Source: RGIG995 sp045543655 (GTDB taxonomy: Bacteria > Bacillota > Clostridia > Oscillospirales > UBA644). Taken from it: DNA of 64,000 nucleotides. The position numbers and the translations under genes were made by a program. Location of the stretch: assembly GCA_045543655.1 (NCBI GenBank), contig JAZPXN010000008.1, positions 1-64,000 on the forward strand, given 5' to 3'. Below the pieces are notes generated by a model, which worked only from the letters and a program-made list of their open reading frames with translations, did no database searches and was not told the origin of the DNA. Positions 25,966 through 34,300 of the stretch are shown in pieces; the stretch's first letter is position 1, and every line of letters starts with the position of its first letter.

Positions 25966-27483
25966 ATGAAACTTGCAAGAAGACTCCTGTCGGTTCTTTT
26001 GGCTCTTCTGATGGTCTTCGCCCTCGTCGCCTGCGGCGGCACCGGCGATACGCCCTCCGACGATCCCGGTAAGGATCCCGGCAAGGATCCCGGCGCCAGC
26101 ACCGGCAACAACGACGTTAACATCAAGCCTACCGATGAATTCGAGCCCCCGGAGCGTCCCGTTGACGAAACCGCCGGCAAGAACTACATCATCATCCAGC
26201 ACTCCGAAATCGAAAATCCCTTCGGCTATTCCCAGGACTCCAATATGGGTCTTCAGGTGGCCGACCGTATCAATGAGGTCTGCGAGACCTACGGCTGTAC
26301 CATCGAATTCTCCATGTCTGCCTACGACACCAACTTTGCTTCCCGTCTGCAGGCCGCCATGTTTGCCGATAATTCCGGTGACATGGTCTTTGCCAACAAG
26401 AACGCCATGCTCCGTCAGGCCCTCGGTACCGGCGGCTCCTCTTCTCTGATGCAGGATCTGCTCCAGGTCGACCACATCATCAATTTCTGGGACGCCAATA
26501 AGTGGGGAACTCTCACCGCCCGGGAATCCATGATGGCCGGCGGCACCTTCTACGGCGTTTCTCCCGCCCTGTGGGTGGACTGCACTCCCCTGCCTTATTA
26601 TCAGGTCGTCTATAACAGAGATCTCGTCGAGCTGGCCGGCGCCACCGATCCCCAGGAATACTGGGAGAACGACGAGTGGGACCGTGAAGCAATGCTTGAC
26701 GTTATCACCGAAACCACCGACGAAGCCGCCGGTCTCTGGGGTATGACCGCTGCTCTGGGCCATATGGTCCGCGCCACCGTTCTTACCACCGGCAGACCCT
26801 TGGTTATCGTTGACAAGATCAACGCCGACGGTACCGCCGAATGGTCTCGCGGTCTGGAAGACGGCGACGTGCTCGACGCTCTTCAGTGGCTGAAGAATTC
26901 TCTGAACGCCAACACCAAGTGCTTCAATAACGGACTTGGCGACCGGAGCGGCTGGACGGCCCACGAGCCCTTCGACGAAGGCCTCTGCACCATGGCTATG
27001 ACCCGCCCCATCGATATCTTCGCTTACGTGGTCGTGGAAGGTCCCTCCAATTTCGGGATCACCACCTGGGCCGGCGACGAAGCCAACACTCTGACCGGCT
27101 TCTACGAACAGGTTTATTCCGCCGCCATTCCTCTGTTTGCCCAGAATATTGAACATTCCGCCTTCCTGATGTACGATCTGTTCGAGGGTCTCGGCGACGT
27201 GCAGACCTACGACGACGTCCTCGCTTACTACGGCGACACCTACTTCAACAGCGAGCTTGACCTGACCTGCATGGTCCGCGAAGGCGCCATCCTCCAGTAT
27301 TCCTACTGGCCCAACGGCCTGGATTCCGTCTGGGGCAACATTGCCGGCGGACTGCAGACCGCGTCCTCTATGTCCAATCTGATCAATAAGCACGCTCCCT
27401 CCATCGACGCTCTGATCGAAGAACACGTTCTTCCCAATCAGGTCGCTCTGGAAGGCTGGAAGCAGGCCGGTTATTTCGATTGA
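25966..27483 (+). CDS. Extracellular solute-binding-type lipoprotein, array member 4 (subtype II)
   Basis: 505 residues; same signal peptide and lipobox. The linker has changed to a DPGKDPGKDPG repeat then NNDVNIKPTDEFEPPERP, shared with member 5. Subtype II body: HSEIENPFGYSQDS, NEVCETYGCTIEFSMSAYDT. It differs from the other members around residues 325-335 (LGDRSGWTAHEPFDEG, where the others have a WxTW motif). ATG at 25966 follows AGAGAGGTACC. Own promoter and terminator. Confidence 0.8.
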   Translation: MKLARRLLSVLLALLMVFALVACGGTGDTPSDDPGKDPGKDPGASTGNNDVNIKPTDEFEPPERPVDETAGKNYIIIQHSEIENPFGYSQDSNMGLQVADRINEVCETYGCTIEFSMSAYDTNFASRLQAAMFADNSGDMVFANKNAMLRQALGTGGSSSLMQDLLQVDHIINFWDANKWGTLTARESMMAGGTFYGVSPALWVDCTPLPYYQVVYNRDLVELAGATDPQEYWENDEWDREAMLDVITETTDEAAGLWGMTAALGHMVRATVLTTGRPLVIVDKINADGTAEWSRGLEDGDVLDALQWLKNSLNANTKCFNNGLGDRSGWTAHEPFDEGLCTMAMTRPIDIFAYVVVEGPSNFGITTWAGDEANTLTGFYEQVYSAAIPLFAQNIEHSAFLMYDLFEGLGDVQTYDDVLAYYGDTYFNSELDLTCMVREGAILQYSYWPNGLDSVWGNIAGGLQTASSMSNLINKHAPSIDALIEEHVLPNQVALEGWKQAGYFD

Positions 27484-27515
27484 TCCTGCCGATCTTCCTT
27501 TTTGCGCTGTCTTTC

Positions 27516-27550
27516 ACAAGCCCGGAGATCTTCCGGGCTTGTTTTTTTTG
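27516..27550 (+). terminator. Terminator after lipoprotein paralog 4
   Basis: ACAAGCCCGGA (27516-27526) pairs with TCCGGGCTTGT (27532-27542), followed by TTTTTTT. Confidence 0.85.
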
Positions 27551-27632
27551 TGTCCCGGAGTGCCGGAGCGCAGGTCTTTCGGAAGGGGAGGGGCGTCTTA
27601 AATTCCCGGAAGGGCATTTTGGTGAAATAGAT

Positions 27633-27690
27633 TCGTTAATATGCACAAAAGCACCGGGATGAATTTGTGCATAGTGCCGATTGTTTCCGG
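27633..27690 (+). promoter_or_regulatory. Conserved upstream dyad before paralog 5 (best copy)
   Basis: TGCACAAA (27642-27649) and TTTGTGCA (27664-27671) form a perfect 8-bp inverted repeat with a 14-bp spacer, flanked by CGTTAATA and TAGTGCCGATT. Centre about 61 bp upstream of the -35 box. Confidence 0.6.
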
Positions 27691-27717
27691 CGAATTGGTT
27701 CGAAAGTTTGAAATCTC

Positions 27718-27747
27718 TTGACAAACTGCTGATAAAACTGTTATAAT
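27718..27747 (+). promoter_or_regulatory. Promoter of lipoprotein paralog 5
   Basis: TTGACA (27718-27723) and TATAAT (27742-27747), 18 bp spacer. Confidence 0.85.
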
Positions 27748-27804
27748 ATGTGGTACGGAATTCCCCAAATGGGAAAAATAAATCTTAAGAGAAGAGGTAT
27801 TTGC

Positions 27805-29322
27805 ATGAAACTTGCAAGAAGACTCCTGTCGGTTCTGTTGGCTCTTCTGATGGTCTTCGCCCTCGTCGCCTGCGGCGGCACCGGCGATACTCCCTCCGAC
27901 GATCCCGGTAAGGATCCCGGCAAGAATCCCGGCACCAGCACCGGCAACAACGACGTTAACATCAAGCCTACCGATGAGTTCGAGCCCCCGGAGCGTCCCG
28001 TTGACGAAACCGCCGGCAAGAACTACATCATCATTCAGCACTCCGAAATCGAAAATCCCTTCGGTTATTCTCAGGACTCCAATATGGGTCTTCAGGTTTC
28101 CGACCGGGTCAACGAGGTTTGTGAGACCTACGGCTGCACCATCGAATTCTCCATGTCTGCCTACGACACCAACTTCGCTTCCCGTCTGCAGGCCGCCATG
28201 TTTGCCGAAAACTCCGGCGATATGGTTTTCGCTTACAAGAACGCTATGCTCCGCAAGGCCCTCGGTACCGGCGGCAGCACTTCTCTGATGCAGGATCTGC
28301 TTCAGGTCGACCACATCATCAACTTCTGGGATGCCAACAAGTGGGGCACCCTTACCGCCCGGGAATCCATGATGGCCGGTGGTACCTTCTACGGCGTTTC
28401 TCCCGCCCTGTGGGTGGACTGCACTCCCCTGCCTTATTATCAGGTCGTTTATAATAAGGATATCATTGAGCTTACCGGTGTCACCGATCCCCAGGAATAC
28501 TGGGAGAACGAAGAGTGGGACCGTGAAGCAATGCTTGACGTCATCACCGAAACCACCGACGAAGCCTCCGGCATCTGGGGCATGACCGCTTCCATGGAGC
28601 ATATGGTCATGGCTACCTTCCTGACCGCCGGTAAGCCCTTCGTTGTTCTGGAAAAGGTTAATTCCGACGGTACTGCCGAATGGTCCCGCGGTCTGGAAGA
28701 CGGCGACGTCCTCGACGCTCTCCAGTGGCTGAAGAACGCCCTGAACGCCAACACCAAGTGCTTCAACAACGGCACCGGCACCTGGACCACCTGGGATGCC
28801 CATACTCCCTTCAACGAAGGTCTCTGCGCTATGGCCGTGACCCGTCCCATCGACGTGTTCGGCTACGTGGTCGTGGAAGGTCCCTCCAACTTCGGGATCG
28901 CCACCTGGGCCGGCGACGAAGCCAACACTCTGACCGGCTTCTACGAGCAGGTTTATTCCGTTGCCATTCCTCTGTTTGCCCAGAATATTGAACATTCCGC
29001 CTTCCTGATGTACGATCTGTTCGAGGGTCTCGGCGATATCCAGACCTACGACGACGTTCTCGCTTACTACGGCGATACCTACTTCAACACCGAGCTTGAC
29101 CTGACCTGCATGGTCCGCGAAGGCGCTGTCCTCCAGTACTCCTACTGGCCCAACGAGGCAACCACTGCCATCAGCAATATCTCCTCCAACCTGCTGACCG
29201 CCGGCTCCATCACCACCCTGGTCGGCAAGTACGCTCCCGCCAACGACGCCGCGGTGGAAGAACACATTCTTCCCAACCAGGTGGCTCTCTACGGTTGGCA
29301 GCAGGCCGGTTATTTTGATTGA
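27805..29322 (+). CDS. Extracellular solute-binding-type lipoprotein, array member 5 (subtype II, mosaic)
   Basis: 505 residues. Linker and N-terminal part match member 4, but nucleotides 28018-28149 are the same as member 2, after which the sequence is again member-4-like (CTCCATGTCTGCCTACGACA). This is the pattern left by gene conversion. The C-terminal part (residues about 455-490: NEATTAISNISSNLLTAGSI) is private to this member. ATG at 27805 has AGAAGAGGT upstream; an upstream in-frame ATG at 27748 lies on the -10 box. Last member of the array. Confidence 0.8.
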   Translation: MKLARRLLSVLLALLMVFALVACGGTGDTPSDDPGKDPGKNPGTSTGNNDVNIKPTDEFEPPERPVDETAGKNYIIIQHSEIENPFGYSQDSNMGLQVSDRVNEVCETYGCTIEFSMSAYDTNFASRLQAAMFAENSGDMVFAYKNAMLRKALGTGGSTSLMQDLLQVDHIINFWDANKWGTLTARESMMAGGTFYGVSPALWVDCTPLPYYQVVYNKDIIELTGVTDPQEYWENEEWDREAMLDVITETTDEASGIWGMTASMEHMVMATFLTAGKPFVVLEKVNSDGTAEWSRGLEDGDVLDALQWLKNALNANTKCFNNGTGTWTTWDAHTPFNEGLCAMAVTRPIDVFGYVVVEGPSNFGIATWAGDEANTLTGFYEQVYSVAIPLFAQNIEHSAFLMYDLFEGLGDIQTYDDVLAYYGDTYFNTELDLTCMVREGAVLQYSYWPNEATTAISNISSNLLTAGSITTLVGKYAPANDAAVEEHILPNQVALYGWQQAGYFD

Positions 29323-29364
29323 TCGTCTCTTGACGGTTGATTGACCGAATCCCGCAGATCTTTG

Positions 29365-29395
29365 CCCGCCCGGATTTTTCCGGGCGGGTTTTTCT
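29365..29395 (+). terminator. Terminator after lipoprotein paralog 5
   Basis: CCCGCCCGG (29365-29373) / CCGGGCGGG (29380-29388) then TTTTT. Confidence 0.85.
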
Positions 29396-29448
29396 GCCTT
29401 TTTTCGAAAAAAGACAGAGGTTTTTTGCAAAAACTGTCTTTTTTTGCC

Positions 29449-29477
29449 TTGACAAACGTCGGAGAAAAGAGTATAAT
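29449..29477 (+). promoter_or_regulatory. Promoter of the DMT transporter gene
   Basis: TTGACA (29449-29454) and TATAAT (29472-29477), 17 bp spacer. Confidence 0.8.
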
Positions 29478-29510
29478 AATGCGGTGACTATGGAATATGG
29501 AGAACGACCT

Positions 29511-30416
29511 ATGAAATTTCAATGGAAACAAAATTCCCTGGCTCTTCTCGCCGCTTTTATCTGGGGGACGGCCTTCGTCGCCCAGGATATGGCCGCCGGC
29601 CACGTGTCGCCCTTCGCCTTCAGCGCGCTGCGGGCAACGGTGGCGGTGATCGTATTGGGCGGATTTTTGCTGATCCGCCGGGCGGTACAGAAGAAAAAAG
29701 GTACGTATAAAAAAGAAAATGCAAAGCTCCTCTGGCTGGGCGGCCTGGTCTGCGGCTTCTTTTTGGCTTTGGCCGCCAATCTCCAGCAGTTTGGCATCTC
29801 CGCAGACAGCGGCGCCGGTAAGGCAGGCTTTCTTACCACCATTTACGTGGTGTTGGTTCCCATCTTCGGCTTGTTTTACGGGAAGCGCAACGGCTGGAAC
29901 GTCTGGGGCGGCGTCGCCCTGACGGTGGTGGGGATGTATCTGCTTTGCGTGAAGGGCGATTTCACCGTTGCCCCCGCCGACCTCTATCTTATTGCCTGCT
30001 CCGTGGCCTTTGCCCTGCAGGTCATCGCCGTGGACTACTTCGCCCAGAAGGTGGACGGCATCGCCCTTTCCTGGACGCAGTTTATTTTCGTGGCCCTCTT
30101 CTCCGGCATTTTTGCGCTGATCTTCGATCGCTCCTTCACCTGGCAGGGGGTCTACCGTTGTCTGCTCCCCTTGCTGTACGTGGGCGTTCTCTCCAACGGC
30201 ATCGCCTATACTCTGCAGAACGTGGCGCAAAAGGACGCCAACCCCACGGTGGTGTCTTTGATCTTCTCTCTCGAGTCGATCTTCAGCGTGGCCGCCGGCG
30301 CTCTTTTGCTTAACGAGGTGCTGTCGGTGCGGGAATATATCGGTTGCGCCCTGATGATGGCCGCCGTGGTGCTCTCTCAGATCCCCTTCTCCCGTCGCAA
30401 AAAACGAAACGCTTGA
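29511..30416 (+). CDS. DMT superfamily (EamA) transporter
   Basis: A 301-residue membrane protein with ten predicted helices in two EamA repeats. Typical marks: the N-terminal AAFIWGTAFVAQ of helix 1, SADSGAGKAGFLTTIYVVLVP in the fourth helix region, and LESIFSVAAGALLLNEVLS near the end of repeat 2. The family exports amino acids, metabolites or drugs; substrate unknown. The ATG at 29511 has GGAGAACGACC upstream; the earlier ATG at 29490 would leave almost no leader. Single-gene unit ended by a hairpin. Confidence 0.9.
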   Translation: MKFQWKQNSLALLAAFIWGTAFVAQDMAAGHVSPFAFSALRATVAVIVLGGFLLIRRAVQKKKGTYKKENAKLLWLGGLVCGFFLALAANLQQFGISADSGAGKAGFLTTIYVVLVPIFGLFYGKRNGWNVWGGVALTVVGMYLLCVKGDFTVAPADLYLIACSVAFALQVIAVDYFAQKVDGIALSWTQFIFVALFSGIFALIFDRSFTWQGVYRCLLPLLYVGVLSNGIAYTLQNVAQKDANPTVVSLIFSLESIFSVAAGALLLNEVLSVREYIGCALMMAAVVLSQIPFSRRKKRNA

Positions 30417-30423
30417 ATAATTT

Positions 30424-30456
30424 CCGCCTCTGTCGGTTGACAGAGGCGGTTTTTTG
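30424..30456 (+). terminator. Terminator of the DMT transporter gene
   Basis: CCGCCTCTGTC (30424-30434), GGTT loop, GACAGAGGCGG (30439-30449), TTTTTT. The -35 box of birA lies in its loop and right arm. Confidence 0.85.
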
Positions 30457-30465
30457 TGGTACAAT
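30437..30465 (+). promoter_or_regulatory. Promoter of birA-bioY, overlapping the terminator
   Basis: TTGACA (30437-30442) and TACAAT (30460-30465), 17 bp spacer. Confidence 0.7.
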
Positions 30466-30514
30466 AGTATATATTGTATACGATACGGCGATCCCTTCGG
30501 AAAGGAGGCCCCCT

Positions 30515-31291
30515 ATGGATGATTTTTGCGCAGCGGCGGTGCAGCGCCTGCTCACCTGCCCTTGGTCGGTGGAATATCGGGAGGAGACCGGATCCACCAA
30601 CGCCGTCGTCCGCAGGTGGGGCGACGAAGGACGTACCGAGGGACAGGTTCTTCTGGCCGATCGGCAGACCGCGGGCCGGGGGCGGCTGGGGCGGCAATTC
30701 CATTCCCCCGGAGGCACCGGCGTTTATCTTTCGGTCTTATTGCGCCCCGTGGGTGGGTCGGAGGAATGCTCCTTTCTCACCGTCCGCGCCGCGGTGGCCG
30801 CCTGCCGTGCCGCCGAAGCCTTGGGCGTGTCGCCCGGGATCAAATGGGTGAACGATCTTGTGCTGGAGGGACGGAAGGTCTGCGGAATTCTGGTAGAATC
30901 TGCGCTGACGCCCGGAAGTGATCGGCTGGATTACGCCGTCTGCGGCGTGGGCTTCAACGTATTTTCGCCGGAAAACGGCTTCCCCCCGGAGCTGGAGCCG
31001 ATTGCGGGAGCATTGTTGCGGGATTTCGATCCCACCGCCCGGGCCCGCCTTGCCGCCGCATTTCTCAACGAATTTTACGCTCTTCTCGCCGAAGACCGGA
31101 TTTCGGTTCTCGAAGAATACCGCCGCCGATCGGTGCTGATGGGGCGTCCGGTGATTTCTCCTGCCGGAGCCTTCTCCGGGACGGCTACGGTGACGGGGAT
31201 CGACGACGAGGGAGGCCTCGTTCTGCGCCTTGCAGACGGTACGGCGCGCACCCTTCGGTGCGGGGAAGTGAGCGTGCGGCTTCATGAATAA
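30515..31291 (+). CDS. birA: Biotin--[acetyl-CoA-carboxylase] ligase, catalytic-domain-only form
   Basis: Attaches biotin to the biotin carboxyl carrier protein. The 258-residue protein starts directly with the catalytic domain (EETGSTNAVVR), with the biotinyl-AMP loop GRGRLGR (residues 54-60), KWVNDLVLEGRKVCGIL, and a short C-terminal SH3-like domain. The N-terminal winged-helix DNA-binding domain of bifunctional BirA is absent, so it should not act as a biotin repressor. ATG at 30515 has AAAGGAGG upstream. It overlaps the biotin transporter gene bioY by 8 bp. Confidence 0.95.
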   Translation: MDDFCAAAVQRLLTCPWSVEYREETGSTNAVVRRWGDEGRTEGQVLLADRQTAGRGRLGRQFHSPGGTGVYLSVLLRPVGGSEECSFLTVRAAVAACRAAEALGVSPGIKWVNDLVLEGRKVCGILVESALTPGSDRLDYAVCGVGFNVFSPENGFPPELEPIAGALLRDFDPTARARLAAAFLNEFYALLAEDRISVLEEYRRRSVLMGRPVISPAGAFSGTATVTGIDDEGGLVLRLADGTARTLRCGEVSVRLHE

Positions 31292-31793
31292 GACCCGACG
31301 CCTGGCCTTGATTGCCCTGTTTTCCGTGCTTTTGGGCACCTTTTTGTCTCAGCTTTCCATTCCAACGCCCCTGGGCATTCCCCTGACCCTGCAGACCTTC
31401 GGCGTGGCGCTCTGCGGCCGGGTTCTGGGAAAGGGATCGGGCACGCTGTCCGTCGCTTTGTGGCTGGCCCTGGGTGCCGTAGGGTTTCCCGTGTTTTCCG
31501 GTTTTCAAGGGGGAGTTGCTCCCCTGTTCGGCCCTACCGGCGGGTTTTTATGGGGGTTTCTCCCGTTGGCTTTTTGTTGTGGCCGGCAGGGAGGATGGTA
31601 TTATCTTACCTCCCTTGCGGGGTTGATTTTCTGTCATTTGCTGGGAATTCTATGGTTTGCCAAAACGGCGGATCAGACCTTCCTGCAGGGAGCGGTGACG
31701 GTCTCGTTGCCCTTCCTTTTAAAAGACGTTTTCTGTGTCGTCCTGGCCGGTCCTTTGGGGAATCGGCTGAGGAGGATCGCGTTCCGATCCTGA
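31284..31793 (+). CDS. bioY: Biotin transporter substrate-binding subunit BioY
   Basis: A 169-residue membrane protein of the BioY S-component family. Visible: helix 1 LALIALFSVLLGTFLSQLSIP, LGIPLTLQTFGVALCG, the glycine-rich GTLSVALWLALGAVGFPVF, and GPTGGFLWGFL. No EcfA/EcfT energising genes are nearby, so it must use a shared ECF module or work alone. The ATG lies inside the end of birA (8-bp overlap), giving a biotin uptake and use operon. Confidence 0.93.
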   Translation: MNKTRRLALIALFSVLLGTFLSQLSIPTPLGIPLTLQTFGVALCGRVLGKGSGTLSVALWLALGAVGFPVFSGFQGGVAPLFGPTGGFLWGFLPLAFCCGRQGGWYYLTSLAGLIFCHLLGILWFAKTADQTFLQGAVTVSLPFLLKDVFCVVLAGPLGNRLRRIAFRS

Positions 31794-31817
31794 TTTATTT
31801 GGGAGAAAGGAGATTCT

Positions 31818-32990
31818 ATGCTGAAAAAAACGATTGCCGCAACGCTGGTGCTTCTGATGCTTTTCGGCCTTTCGGCCTGTGGGAATTCCCCCGCCGTCGG
31901 CGTGGACAGCTCGTCGTTGGAGCCGTTGGTGATTGGTGGTATTGGCTATTTTTCGGATGCGCCCGACTCGGTGGGTCAGTCGGTCTACCGGGGCGCTCAG
32001 ACCGCCGTGGAGGAGATCAACGCCACCGGCGGTGTCAACGGATTCCGGCTGGTGCTGAATTTTCAGGATTCCAAGGACGATTCCCGTACCGCCCTTTCGG
32101 TTTACGGAAAATTGCTGGATAACGGGATGAAGGTGCTGATCGCCGGCGGTTTTGAGGAGACCGAAGATCTGATTCCCCTCACCGCCCGGGACGGGATTCT
32201 GACCCTGACCCCCACTCTGACCGGGGCAGAGGCCCTGGGCGCCGGAGGGAACGTGTTCCGGGTCTGCTTCTCCGATGTTCGTCTCGGGACCGAGACCTCC
32301 AATTTTCTGGCCGACCAGGCTTCCGTCGGCCGGGTGACCGTTCTGTTTTCCGACGCAGGGGCGGAGCAGGCCCAGGCCTTTCTTGCCGCCTATTCCGGAA
32401 AAGGGGTGGCCGAATCCCTCTCCATTCCCTCCGGCCCCGCCGCAGACTATACGGAGGTCGTGGATCACCTCTCCCAAACGCCGCCGGAAATGCTCTATCT
32501 GGCGATGTCCGAGGCGGAGACTCTGGGATTCCTGCAGGCTTACGGCTGGAACGGCACCTCTTCTCCCGTAAAAATTCTGGGGAACGTGGGCGTGGAATCC
32601 TTGCCCGGCCTCCTTGCTTCCCCTGCTGCGGCCGAGGGCTTGTATACCTTGACCCCCTTTTCTGCCGATGAAACGACGGCGCTGGTGCAGAATTTCGTGG
32701 CTTCCTACGAGGAAAAATACGAGGCCCTCCCCGACCGCTACGCCGCCGAAGGCTACGACGCCGTCTACGCCGTGGCCGAAGCCTTGAAAAAGGCGGGAAT
32801 CACCCCCGATACGGTGGGAGACGATTTCGGTAAAAAAATGATCTCCGCCATGACCCGCATCACCGTCAACGGCGTTACCGGCGCGATGTCCTGGACTGCC
32901 GACGGCGAAACCACCCGCATCGCCTCCTTCAAGGTTCTGCGTAACGGCCGCCAAGTGCCCTTCTTTAAGGAAGAAAACGCTTCTTTCTGA
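31818..32990 (+). CDS. LivJ-like periplasmic-binding lipoprotein (type I fold)
   Basis: A 390-residue lipoprotein: signal peptide LKKTIAATLVLLMLFGLS, lipobox LSACGN, then a receptor-family ligand-binding domain of the branched-chain amino-acid type: LVIGGIGYFSDAPDSVGQ, GAQTAVEEINATGGVNG, DSKDDSRTA, and late YAAEGYDAVYAVAEALKKAG. These are the usual landmarks of LivJ/AmiC-like proteins. No permease genes LivHMGF accompany it. Start ATG at 31818 with AGAAAGGAG upstream, 24 bp after bioY, so it may be co-transcribed with birA-bioY. Ligand unknown. Confidence 0.85.
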   Translation: MLKKTIAATLVLLMLFGLSACGNSPAVGVDSSSLEPLVIGGIGYFSDAPDSVGQSVYRGAQTAVEEINATGGVNGFRLVLNFQDSKDDSRTALSVYGKLLDNGMKVLIAGGFEETEDLIPLTARDGILTLTPTLTGAEALGAGGNVFRVCFSDVRLGTETSNFLADQASVGRVTVLFSDAGAEQAQAFLAAYSGKGVAESLSIPSGPAADYTEVVDHLSQTPPEMLYLAMSEAETLGFLQAYGWNGTSSPVKILGNVGVESLPGLLASPAAAEGLYTLTPFSADETTALVQNFVASYEEKYEALPDRYAAEGYDAVYAVAEALKKAGITPDTVGDDFGKKMISAMTRITVNGVTGAMSWTADGETTRIASFKVLRNGRQVPFFKEENASF

Positions 32991-33009
32991 CCGATTTTTG
33001 CCCAAGGGC

Positions 33010-33038
33010 TTGATTTTTTGTGAAATATATGCTATAAT
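33010..33038 (+). promoter_or_regulatory. Promoter of tyrS
   Basis: TTGATT (33010-33015) and TATAAT (33033-33038), 17 bp spacer. Only 34 bp separate the -10 box from the start, so no T-box leader fits. Confidence 0.7.
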
Positions 33039-33072
33039 AGTAAAAAATTGATTGTCGTATAGGAGTAAGACC

Positions 33073-34296
33073 ATGCAAATTTATGAAGAACTCGTGGCCC
33101 GGGGGCTGATCGCCCAGACCACCGACGAGGAACAGATCCGGGATCTTGTCAACAACGGCAAGGCTACCTTTTATATCGGCTTCGACCCCACCGCCGACAG
33201 CCTTCACGTGGGGCACTTTATGGCCCTCTGTCTGATGAAGCGCCTGCAGATGGCCGGAAACCGTCCCATCGCCCTGATCGGCGGCGGCACCGCCATGATC
33301 GGCGACCCCTCCGGCCGCACCGATATGCGCTCCATGATGACCAAGGAGGTCATCGATCATAACTGCGCCTGCTTTAAGAAGCAGATGGAACGCTTCATCG
33401 AATTTGGCGAAGGCAAAGCGCAGATGGTCAACAACGCAGACTGGCTTCTGAATCTGAATTATATCGACTTTATCCGGGATATCGGCGGATGCTTCTCGGT
33501 GAATAATATGCTTCGCGCCGAATGCTTCAAGCAACGCATGGAAAAGGGACTTTCCTTCCTGGAATTTAACTATATGCCCATGCAGTCTTACGACTTCTAC
33601 TATCTCTATCAGCATTACGATTGCAATCTCCAGTTCGGCGGCAACGACCAGTGGTCCAATATGCTGGGCGGCACCGAGTTGATTCGCCGCAAACTGGGCA
33701 AGGACGCCCACGCCATGACCATCACTCTGCTTCTCAACTCCGAGGGCAAGAAGATGGGCAAGACCGCCAAGGGCGCCGTATGGCTTGATCCCAACAAGAC
33801 CTCTCCCTTCGATTTCTATCAGTATTGGCGGAACGTGGAGGATGCCGACGTTCTGAAGTGCATCCGCATGCTGACCTTCCTGCCCCTGGAGGAGATCGAT
33901 AAAATGGACGCCTGGGAAGGCAGTCAGCTGAACGAAGCCAAGGCGATTCTGGCCTACGAGCTGACCAAGCTGGTTCACGGCGAGGAAGAGGCCGAAAAGG
34001 CGCAGGCCGCCGCAAAGGCCCTCTTCTCTCAAGGGGGCGACAGCGCCAATATGCCCACCTGCACCTTGACCGACGCGGATTTCACCGATGGGAAGATCGA
34101 TATCCTGGCCGTGCTCGTCAAGGCCGGGCTGAATCCCTCCCGCGCCGAAGCCCGCCGCGCCGTAGATCAGGGCGGCGTTTCGGTGGACGGCGAAAAGGTC
34201 ATCGACAACAAGACGACCTACGTCAAGGCCGACTTTGCCGAGGGCAAGGTGTTCCGCAGAGGGAAGAAGGCTTATATGAAGGTCATCGCTGAGTAA
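33073..34296 (+). CDS. tyrS: Tyrosyl-tRNA synthetase
   Basis: A 407-residue class I synthetase that charges tRNA(Tyr). The HIGH-type motif is HVGH (residues 45-48, SLHVGHFMAL); the KMSKS-type loop is KKMGKTAKGAVW, as in the TyrRS subgroup of many Clostridia; GGNDQWSN lies between. A C-terminal S4 RNA-binding domain follows (LVKAGLNPSRAEARRAVDQGG). ATG at 33073 has AGGAGTAAG upstream. Confidence 0.97.
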   Translation: MQIYEELVARGLIAQTTDEEQIRDLVNNGKATFYIGFDPTADSLHVGHFMALCLMKRLQMAGNRPIALIGGGTAMIGDPSGRTDMRSMMTKEVIDHNCACFKKQMERFIEFGEGKAQMVNNADWLLNLNYIDFIRDIGGCFSVNNMLRAECFKQRMEKGLSFLEFNYMPMQSYDFYYLYQHYDCNLQFGGNDQWSNMLGGTELIRRKLGKDAHAMTITLLLNSEGKKMGKTAKGAVWLDPNKTSPFDFYQYWRNVEDADVLKCIRMLTFLPLEEIDKMDAWEGSQLNEAKAILAYELTKLVHGEEEAEKAQAAAKALFSQGGDSANMPTCTLTDADFTDGKIDILAVLVKAGLNPSRAEARRAVDQGGVSVDGEKVIDNKTTYVKADFAEGKVFRRGKKAYMKVIAE

Positions 34297-34300
34297 AGCG

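Noticed and set aside
20525..29322. The lipoprotein array as an assembly duplication
   Set aside because: The five copies differ throughout in coding and flanking sequence, so they are real separate genes, although order could still be checked with long reads.
29511..30416. Permease partner for the lipoprotein array
   Set aside because: It is a ten-helix EamA/DMT exporter-type protein, which does not use solute-binding lipoproteins.
33016..33072. T-box leader before tyrS
   Set aside because: Only 34 bp lie between the -10 box and the start codon, too short for a T-box.
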